Source of the DNA: JAAXQD01 sp035529735
Lineage (GTDB): Bacteria; Desulfobacterota; Desulfobacteria; Desulfobacterales; UBA11574
Length of the DNA stretch: 5,224 nucleotides
Reading direction: 5' to 3'
Assembly: GCA_035529735.1 (NCBI GenBank)
Contig: DATKWE010000250.1
Location: forward strand, 1 to 5,224
Part shown: piece after piece, positions 1-4,851 of the stretch
Layout: every line of letters starts with the position of its first letter
Numbering within the stretch: the stretch's first letter is position 1
Notes under the pieces: model-generated
Told to the model about the DNA's origin: nothing
The model's input: the letters and a program-made list of their open reading frames with translations, nothing else
The model's database searches: none
Program-made: the position numbers and the translations under genes

Positions 1-48
1 TGGTGTTAATTAGGGTAAAATAAATGTGTCACCTCCAATTGAGCAGGG

Positions 49-270
49 GTGTTTATAAAGGGTTCAAGGACTCCAGGGTTCAAGGGTTCGAGTGAAATGC
101 TTAAGAATTACATATCTTATGGTTCTGTTTGCGAATTGGAAAGGCAGATATTATTAGCTGGGGATTTAGATTTAATTGAAAAAAGTGAATTGGGACCACT
201 AAAAAAAGACATCGCAGAAATCGAAAGATTGTTAAAAGATCTGATAAAGTCCTTAGAAAACAAACCCTAG
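49..270 (+). pseudogene. Four-helix-bundle (S23 / 23S rRNA intervening-sequence) protein, 5'-truncated remnant
   Basis: The open frame encodes 73 residues. The first 16 come mostly from the left repeat arm and look non-native. From about residue 17 (ATG at 97) the protein has the C-terminal half pattern of the S23/IVP four-helix-bundle family: a GSVCELERQ segment ending helix 2, then I-L-L-A-G-D-L-D-L-I and E-I-E-R-L-L-K-D-L-I-K-S-L, both amphipathic helices. Intact family members are about 115-130 residues, so roughly the first two helices are missing. Because the left repeat arm is still present, the loss looks like an internal deletion rather than a break at the element's end. No convincing ribosome binding site precedes either ATG. 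The function of the family is not well established. A residual 57-residue peptide could still be made, but I treat it as a remnant. Confidence 0.68.
59..92 (+). repeat. Left inverted-repeat arm, four 8-bp units
   Basis: The arm is built from AGGGTTCA, AGGACTCC, AGGGTTCA and AGGGTTCG followed by AG. It can be read as a 16-bp unit repeated twice or as four related 8-bp units. It pairs with 267-300 at 28 of 34 positions. Confidence 0.8.
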
Positions 271-300
271 AATCCTTGACCCCTAGAATCCTTGGACCCT
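267..300 (-). repeat. Right inverted-repeat arm, tandem 16-bp units
   Basis: On the plus strand 265-280 and 281-296 are near-identical 16-bp units beginning CCCTAGAATCCTTG. Their reverse complement matches the left arm at 28 of 34 positions. The stop codon of the truncated four-helix-bundle reading frame (268-270) is formed by this arm. Confidence 0.8.
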
Positions 301-303
301 CTT

Positions 304-320
304 CTCCAACTAAATTGGAG
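304..320. promoter_or_regulatory. Inverted repeat upstream of the TetR gene, possible autoregulatory site
   Basis: CTCCAA (304-309) and TTGGAG (315-320) form perfect 6-bp arms around a 5-base centre. The site lies 26 bases before the regulator's start codon. TetR-family proteins often repress their own gene through such sites, but this repeat differs in sequence from the one over the icmF promoter. It could instead be a small hairpin or a leftover of the adjacent cassette. A TAAAAT at 328-333 could be a -10 element, but no good -35 accompanies it. Confidence 0.25.
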
Positions 321-346
321 AATAACCTAAAATTATAGCAGAACAA

Positions 347-970
347 ATGCGAGCCACAAAAGGAATTCCCACTCAGATAAAAAACCCTGTTCTTGTGGAG
401 CAGCGGCATCTCCAGATTGTTGATGCTGCGGTTCAGCTTTTCATCAAACAGGGGTTTCACAAAACCACGACACGGCAGATCGCTCGTGCCGCCGGCCTTT
501 CCATCGGTTCATTGTATGAATATGTCGCTTCCAAAGAGGATATCCTGTATTTGGTTTGCGATGCAATCCATGCAGAGGTCGAGCGGGGTGTGTCGGAAGC
601 AATGGAAAGAGCGGCAGGAGGCCGAAAGTCCCTGGCTGAAGCCATCCGTGAGTATTTTTTGGTCTGCAATCGGATGAGTGATCATATTCTGCTTATCTAT
701 CAGGAAACTCAATCCCTTCCACCGCAATGGCGCAAAAAAGTACTGGAAAACGAAGTCCGCATCACCGGTATTTTTATGGAAGTGCTCGAGCGTCTGGTTT
801 CGTCCGGAGATTTGCCCCATTTAAGTGATCGATCCATGGAACTGATTGCTCACAATATTTCCGTTCTCGGCCACATGTGGACGTTTCGACGATGGTTCCT
901 TGCACGGCACTACAGTATTGAGGATTATATTAAGTTCCAGACCGAATTTATTCTTGGGATAGCTAAATAA
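347..970 (+). CDS. TetR/AcrR-family transcriptional regulator (FadR-like, probably acyl-CoA responsive)
   Basis: This 207-residue protein has the usual TetR length. The N-terminal DNA-binding domain spans about residues 20-66. Residues 22-36 form helix 1 (I-V-D-A-A-V-Q-L-F), followed by G-F-H-K-T-T-T. The helix-turn-helix runs from R43-Q-I-A through A-G-L-S-I-G-S-L-Y to K63-E-D-I-L, the classic family signature. Residues 75-207 are an all-helical ligand and dimerisation domain. The late segment W-T-F-R-R-W-F-L and E-D-Y-I-K-F-Q resembles the C-terminal domain of regulators of fatty-acid and acyl-CoA genes. ATG 347 is the first start after an in-frame TAA at 323. Its Shine-Dalgarno is poor, so initiation may be weak. 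The gene reads toward icmF, 381 bases away with a separate promoter between, so the two are probably not one simple operon. The likely role is repression of icmF, inferred from adjacency and the inverted repeat over its promoter. The ligand is not shown by the sequence. Confidence 0.9.
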   Translation: MRATKGIPTQIKNPVLVEQRHLQIVDAAVQLFIKQGFHKTTTRQIARAAGLSIGSLYEYVASKEDILYLVCDAIHAEVERGVSEAMERAAGGRKSLAEAIREYFLVCNRMSDHILLIYQETQSLPPQWRKKVLENEVRITGIFMEVLERLVSSGDLPHLSDRSMELIAHNISVLGHMWTFRRWFLARHYSIEDYIKFQTEFILGIAK

Positions 971-1038
971 CGTCTCGGAAATTATACAATTTATTGAAAA
1001 TAAAGGTATTTTTTAGGCTTATACTTTTAACTCGGACA

Positions 1039-1191
1039 TGGAATAATGGAATGATGGAATAATGGAATGATGATTTAAAGAAGATGACATTCCTCTATTT
1101 AATTCCCGTAAATAGGAATTTTACAATAACCCAACTTTCCATTTTTCCAGAACCCAATGTTCCAGTATTCCAGTATTCCAACATTCCAATT
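1039..1191. repeat. Inverted pair of 8-bp tandem repeats around a gene-less core with a central hairpin
   Basis: The left arm 1039-1070 is four 8-bp units of TGGAAT(A/G)A. The right arm 1160-1191 is four units of TTCCA(G/A)(T/C)A-type sequence, the reverse complement in kind. Aligned in phase, 1039-1067 pairs with 1160-1188 at 24 of 29 positions. A further partial unit lies at 1145-1152. The 89-base core has no reading frame worth calling. It contains a hairpin, TATTTA (1096-1101) with TAAATA (1109-1114), extended by ATTCC (1089-1093) with GGAAT (1115-1119) past a two-base bulge. The layout matches the cassette at 59-300 but with different sequence and no gene. It could be an emptied element or a miniature element, and it could also slow or end transcription coming from the regulator gene. 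Confidence 0.7.
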
Positions 1192-1280
1192 TGTGAGCGA
1201 AGCCTTGCTTTTTACTGAAAAAACTCATGGATAAGGGCTCGTAATGAAAGAACCCGATCGGTCTATTAATAAAGATTTGT

Positions 1281-1309
1281 TTAAAAGTACTTGAAACAGC
1301 CTCTATACT
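1281..1309 (+). promoter_or_regulatory. Putative sigma70-type promoter of icmF
   Basis: TTAAAA (1281-1286) as -35 and TATACT (1304-1309) as -10 are separated by the ideal 17 bases. The -10 matches five of six consensus positions and the -35 four of six. Transcription would begin near 1316 and give a leader of about 36 bases, too short for a cobalamin riboswitch. Confidence 0.5.
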
Positions 1310-1313
1310 GTTT
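1294..1313. promoter_or_regulatory. Candidate operator over the icmF -10 element
   Basis: AAACAG (1294-1299) and CTGTTT (1308-1313) are perfect 6-bp inverted arms with an 8-base spacer, giving a 20-bp dyad. The right arm overlaps the proposed -10 at 1304-1309, so a protein bound here would block RNA polymerase. Size and placement suit a TetR-family operator, and a gene for such a protein lies immediately upstream. Binding by that protein is inference. Confidence 0.45.
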
Positions 1314-1341
1314 GTTTAAATCTAACACCTTCAATTTTATG

Positions 1342-1347
1342 AGGAGG
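1342..1347 (+). promoter_or_regulatory. Strong Shine-Dalgarno of icmF
   Basis: AGGAGG sits four bases before ATG 1352 within a purine run GAGGAGGGGG (1341-1350). It selects this ATG over the out-of-frame ATGs at 1339 and 1356. It predicts efficient translation. Confidence 0.85.
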
Positions 1348-1351
1348 GGGC

Positions 1352-4300
1352 ATGAATGTAAACGTTGAAGTTTATAAGCCCAAACACCTTATCCGGGCCG
1401 TTACCGCAACATCTCTTTTTGACGGTCATGACGCGTCTATAAATATCGTACGCCGAATACTCCAGGATGCCGCCGTTGAGGTCATTCATCTGGGGCACAA
1501 CCGCTCTGTCCATGAAATCGTCGATGCTGCGATACAGGAAGATGTGCAAGGAATTGCGGTGTCCAGCTACCAGGGGGGGCATGTGGAATTTTTCAAATAC
1601 ATTATTGACCTTTTGAAAGAAGAGGGGGTTCCACATATCAAGGTTTTCGGGGGCGGCGGGGGTGTTATCATCCCTGATGAGATTAAAGCGTTGGAAGCAT
1701 ATGGTGTAACCAAGATATATTCTCCTGAGGACGGCGCCAAAATGGGGCTGCAGGGGATGATTAACCATATGGTTAATCATATGGATTTTTCTACGATCCA
1801 GAGGAAGGATTTTGACGTTGCCGGTCTTTCTCCAGACGACACGTACACGGTTGCCAACCTTATTACCGCTGTTGAACTGGCCAAAGCCCAGGAAAACGGA
1901 CACCTTGCCAAGCTTAGAACCGAAATTTTAAAAAAAATCGGCAAACGAAAAACACCGGTTATCGGCATTACCGGGACCGGTGGCGCCGGAAAATCGTCCC
2001 TCACGGACGAGCTGATTCTGAGAATTCTCCACGACCTCAAGGACATTAAACTGGCAATTATCAGCAGTGATCCTTCGCGGCGCAAAACCGGCGGTGCGCT
2101 TCTGGGGGACAGAATCCGGATGAATGCCATCGAAAATCCAAGGGTTTACATGCGAAGCCTGGCAACCCGTGGATCACAGACAGAAATTCCCCATGCCTTG
2201 CCTGAAGCCATAGACGTTGTAAAGGCAGCAGGCTTTGACCTTGTGATTTCAGAAACGGCAGGTATCGGGCAGGGAGATTCAAGTATTATCGACTTGGTCG
2301 ATTTGTCGATCTATGTAATGACCAGCGAATTCGGCGCCGCCACGCAGCTCGAAAAGATAGACATGCTCGATTTTGCAGATCTTGTTGTCATAAACAAATA
2401 TGAAAAGCAGGGCGGTGAGGATGCGGTACGGGACGTCCGTAAACAGGTGCAGCGCAACCGGAAGGCATGGGACACGTCATCCGAGGAAATGCCGGTCTTT
2501 GGGACCATTGCCTCAAAATTCAATGATGACGGAGTTACGGCTTTGTACCATGCTATTATGGATACTCTGGCAGAAAAAACAGGTATTATTTTTGACTTGA
2601 ATCTACCCAGAACCCAAACGCGAATTTCGACATCCAAAACCATCATTATCCCTCCGGAACGCACCCGTTATCTTGCTGAAATTGCGGATACCATCAGAAG
2701 CTATCATCGGAAGACACACGCGCAAGCGGATGCTGTTCGGAAAGTCTGGCACCTGAAAGAGGCTGTAGCAACCCTAAGCAATGATAATCTTAAAGGCGAT
2801 GCATCAGAAGTTTTAAATCGGCTTAAAGCGGAAATTGCAAAGGCCGAAGACGGGCTGTATCCCGAGACGACCCGTCTGCTTGACGACTGGGAAGAGATCA
2901 AAGAAACGTATACCAAAGACGAACTTGTCTACCATGTTCGAAACCGTGAAATAAGGGTTCCCCTTTACCATCAATCGCTATCGCGTACGGCAATTCCGAA
3001 GATCGTTCTCCCCAAATTCAAGGATCCCGGAGAAATTTACACCTGGTTAAGGGAAGAAAATGTCCCCGGCCGGTTTCCGTTTACCGCCGGTGTCTTTCCG
3101 ATCAAACGGGTTGACGAAGATCCGACACGAATGTTTGCAGGAGAAGGCGATCCTGCCAGGACCAACAGAAGATTCAAACTGTTGTCTGAAAATTACGCAG
3201 CCAAGCGTCTGTCCACGGCGTTTGATTCCGTAACATTATACGGATACGATCCGGATCGAAGACCCGATATTTACGGCAAGGTAGGGACTTCGGGAGTCAG
3301 TGTATGCACCCTCGACGATGTCAAAGTTTTATATGATGGTTTTAATCTGTGCGCTCCCAGCACATCGGTTTCCATGACAATCAACGGCCCTGCACCCATA
3401 ATGCTTGCCATGTTTTTAAACACGGCTGTAGACCAGCAGATCGACGTGTTCCGAAGTGACAAAGGAAGGAAGCCTACGGAAAAAGAATACAACGACATTC
3501 GCTCCATGACGCTGTCCAATGTTCGCGGTACGGTTCAGGCGGACATTTTAAAAGAGGATCAGGGGCAAAACACCTGCATTTTTTCCATTGAATTTGCGCT
3601 GAAAATGATGGGAGATATCCAGGAATATTTTATAAAAAATGATGTTCGCAATTTCTATTCGGTTTCCATTTCAGGATACCACATTGCCGAGGCCGGTGCC
3701 AATCCGATTACTCAACTGGCCCTCACCCTGGCCAACGGCTTTACCTATGTGGAATATTATTTGTCCCGGGGCATGCCCATCGACAGTTTTGCACCCAATT
3801 TGTCCTTCTTCTTTTCCAATGGCATGGAACCGGAATATACGGTGATTGGAAGGGTGGCGAGACGCATATGGTCCATCGCTATCCAAAATAAATACGGCGG
3901 GTCGGTCCGGTCCCAGATGATGAAATATCATGTGCAGACATCCGGCCGCTCCTTGCACAGTCAGGACATCCAGTTTAACGACATCCGGACAACCCTTCAG
4001 GCGCTGTGTGCGATTTATGACAACTGCAACAGTCTTCACACAAACGCCTTCGATGAAGCCATTACAACGCCCAGCAATGAATCGGTCCGGCGTGCACTGG
4101 CCATCCAGCTCATCATCAACCGGGAGTGGGGCCTTGCCAAGAATGAAAATATGAACCAGGGGAGCTTTGTGGTGGAGGAACTGATGCGGCTTGTGGAAGA
4201 AGCGGTTCTTTCAGAATTCGACAGGATTGCCGAACGCGGCGGCGTACTCGGAGCCATGGAAACCGGTTACCAGCGGAGCAAGATTCAGGAGGAATCGATC

Positions 4301-4630
4301 TATTATGAGAATCTAAAACATACCGGCGAATTGCCGATCATTGGTGTCAATACCTTCCGGGATCCTGACACCGATCTGGAACAGTTGTCCGAATGTGTTG
4401 AACTGTCCAGGGCTACCGAAGCTGAAAAGGAATCACAACTCAAGCGCATGGGAGAGTTCAAGAAACGGAATGAAAAAGAAGCCCCGAAAATGCTGGAGTG
4501 CCTCCAGAAAACCGTCCTGTCAGGAGATAATATCTTTGCCGAACTTATGGAGACTGTCCAGGTATGCACGCTGGGGCAAATAACCCAGGCATTGTATGAT
4601 GTGGGAGGGAAGTATCGACGGAACATGTAG
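1352..4630 (+). CDS. icmF: Fused isobutyryl-CoA mutase: B12-binding domain, G-protein chaperone and mutase barrel
   Basis: Reversibly isomerises isobutyryl-CoA and n-butyryl-CoA using adenosylcobalamin; some family members also convert isovaleryl-CoA to pivalyl-CoA. It is cytoplasmic. At 1092 residues it matches full-length IcmF. Residues 1-145 are the cobalamin-binding domain: D24-G-H26-D carries the lower axial His, S-S-Y lies near 73-75 and the glycine run is G100-G104. Residues 195-420 are the MeaB/ArgK-type GTPase: P-loop GTGGAGKS (208-215), D240-P-S-R-R, E301-T-A-G-I-G-Q-G-D and guanine-specificity motif N348-K-Y-E. A linker leads to the mutase barrel (about 540-1092), which has Y776-H777 in SGYHIAEAGA, the conserved active-site pair. 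Substrate positions are F595 (in RMFAGEG) and Q739 (in DQGQNTCIF). These match the Phe/Gln pair of isobutyryl-CoA mutases rather than the Tyr/Arg of methylmalonyl-CoA mutase. The frame is intact. The fused chaperone domain should load and protect the cofactor. An uncertain point is side activity on larger branched acyl-CoAs. Confidence 0.95.
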   Translation: MNVNVEVYKPKHLIRAVTATSLFDGHDASINIVRRILQDAAVEVIHLGHNRSVHEIVDAAIQEDVQGIAVSSYQGGHVEFFKYIIDLLKEEGVPHIKVFGGGGGVIIPDEIKALEAYGVTKIYSPEDGAKMGLQGMINHMVNHMDFSTIQRKDFDVAGLSPDDTYTVANLITAVELAKAQENGHLAKLRTEILKKIGKRKTPVIGITGTGGAGKSSLTDELILRILHDLKDIKLAIISSDPSRRKTGGALLGDRIRMNAIENPRVYMRSLATRGSQTEIPHALPEAIDVVKAAGFDLVISETAGIGQGDSSIIDLVDLSIYVMTSEFGAATQLEKIDMLDFADLVVINKYEKQGGEDAVRDVRKQVQRNRKAWDTSSEEMPVFGTIASKFNDDGVTALYHAIMDTLAEKTGIIFDLNLPRTQTRISTSKTIIIPPERTRYLAEIADTIRSYHRKTHAQADAVRKVWHLKEAVATLSNDNLKGDASEVLNRLKAEIAKAEDGLYPETTRLLDDWEEIKETYTKDELVYHVRNREIRVPLYHQSLSRTAIPKIVLPKFKDPGEIYTWLREENVPGRFPFTAGVFPIKRVDEDPTRMFAGEGDPARTNRRFKLLSENYAAKRLSTAFDSVTLYGYDPDRRPDIYGKVGTSGVSVCTLDDVKVLYDGFNLCAPSTSVSMTINGPAPIMLAMFLNTAVDQQIDVFRSDKGRKPTEKEYNDIRSMTLSNVRGTVQADILKEDQGQNTCIFSIEFALKMMGDIQEYFIKNDVRNFYSVSISGYHIAEAGANPITQLALTLANGFTYVEYYLSRGMPIDSFAPNLSFFFSNGMEPEYTVIGRVARRIWSIAIQNKYGGSVRSQMMKYHVQTSGRSLHSQDIQFNDIRTTLQALCAIYDNCNSLHTNAFDEAITTPSNESVRRALAIQLIINREWGLAKNENMNQGSFVVEELMRLVEEAVLSEFDRIAERGGVLGAMETGYQRSKIQEESIYYENLKHTGELPIIGVNTFRDPDTDLEQLSECVELSRATEAEKESQLKRMGEFKKRNEKEAPKMLECLQKTVLSGDNIFAELMETVQVCTLGQITQALYDVGGKYRRNM
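1757..1780. repeat. Perfect 24-bp palindrome inside icmF
   Basis: ATGATTAACCAT is followed directly by its exact reverse complement, with no spacer. It encodes M-I-N-H-M-V-N-H at the end of the B12-binding domain, and the opposite strand reads the same eight residues. Twelve paired positions with no mismatch is far beyond what is expected in a 5-kb window. Whether it is a protein-binding site, a cruciform or an accident of coding is unknown. Confidence 0.9.
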
Positions 4631-4636
4631 CAGAAA

Positions 4637-4688
4637 TGCCTAAAATGGAAATGCCTAAAGTGCCTAAAATGATCTAAAATGCCTAAAA
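4637..4688. repeat. Degenerate 9-bp tandem repeat downstream of icmF
   Basis: TGCCTAAAA (4637-4645), TGCCTAAAG (4652-4660), TGCCTAAAA (4661-4669), TGATCTAAAA (4670-4679) and TGCCTAAAA (4680-4688) follow the icmF stop within a few bases. Unlike the other two repeat patches, no inverted partner is present in the window. No GC-rich hairpin with a T-tract is visible, so I cannot place an intrinsic terminator for icmF here. Confidence 0.75.
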
Positions 4689-4701
4689 TTGTGGTGAAAA
4701 A

Positions 4702-4851
4702 ATGGAGAACATATTTTTGAATGTAGTGCAGGCGATCAGTGACCATCGGGTATTTTTGGGGACGGTGGCGCTGGTGGCGGTTTATGCCGTGGTGTTTGCG
4801 GTCATCGCTTCGGAGCTGGGGGATGCGGCCCGGGAGCTGCGGGATGACTAA
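4702..4851 (+). CDS. Small single-span membrane protein, function unknown
   Basis: The reading frame encodes 49 residues. A short N-terminal stretch ending D14-H-R16 is followed by a hydrophobic span at about residues 17-36, rich in V, A, L and F, and then a charged tail (E-L-G-D-A-A-R-E-L-R-D-D). This is a plausible one-pass membrane protein with the tail on one side. The Shine-Dalgarno is weak (GGTG eight nucleotides upstream of the start codon). The next gene starts inside its last codons (8-base overlap), which suggests translational coupling and supports both being real. Base composition is about 57% G+C over 4701-4980 by hand count, above sampled parts of icmF. I recognise no family. 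A small phage or island accessory protein is possible, but nothing proves it. Confidence 0.5.
   Translation: MENIFLNVVQAISDHRVFLGTVALVAVYAVVFAVIASELGDAARELRDD
4832..4836 (+). promoter_or_regulatory. Shine-Dalgarno for the zinc-binding protein
   Basis: GGGAG lies seven bases before ATG 4844, inside the coding end of the small membrane protein gene. It supports initiation at 4844 and coupling of the two genes. Confidence 0.5.

Larger units (their letters stand above)
59..300 (+). mobile_element. Short inverted-repeat cassette carrying a truncated four-helix-bundle gene
   Basis: Two 34-base arms, 59-92 and 267-300, are inverted copies of each other with 28 of 34 positions matching, and they bound 174 bases of internal sequence. 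The interior encodes only the C-terminal half of an S23-type four-helix-bundle protein. The gene's TAG stop lies inside the right arm. No transposase and no clear target-site duplication are visible next to the arms. Transcribed, the arms would fold into a long stem with the coding sequence in the loop. That recalls the intervening sequences in some bacterial 23S rRNA genes, where S23 proteins were first found, but no rRNA is present here. The reading is an internally deleted, probably non-autonomous element. That it is or was mobile is inference. Confidence 0.5.
1276..1320. repeat. Perfect 10-bp direct repeats flanking the icmF core promoter
   Basis: TTTGTTTAAA occurs at 1276-1285 and again at 1311-1320, exactly 35 bases apart. 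The first copy overlaps the proposed -35 and the second lies just after the proposed -10. AT-rich chance similarity is possible. The symmetry around the promoter makes a role in regulator binding worth considering. Confidence 0.45.

Noticed and set aside
30..51. Possible terminator: CACCTC (30-35) with GGGGTG (46-51)
   Set aside because: The stem is six pairs including a wobble, with a 10-base loop and only a short T-rich tail. The upstream gene is outside the window, so the call cannot be supported.
990..1016. Possible terminator after the regulator gene: TTTATT / AATAAA followed by a T run
   Set aside because: The stem is A/T only with a three-base loop, so it should be too weak for an intrinsic terminator. 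The repeat at 1039-1191 is a better candidate for stopping transcription.
1039..1191. CRISPR-like array
   Set aside because: The units are 8 bp and contiguous, with no unique spacers, and the array inverts across its centre. No cas genes are present.
1254..1261. CCGATCGG palindrome as a FadR-type box
   Set aside because: It is only eight bases and does not extend on either side. It is far weaker than the dyad over the -10 element.
1316..1351. Cobalamin riboswitch ahead of the B12-dependent icmF
   Set aside because: The predicted leader is only about 36 bases, and no B12-box-like conserved segment is seen in the 381-base gap.
1337..1903. Long open frame on the minus strand opposite the start of icmF (188 codons)
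   Set aside because: It lies wholly antisense to the strongly conserved B12-binding domain, has no recognisable domain, and repeats the palindrome-encoded M-I-N-H-M-V-N-H only because that DNA is self-complementary.
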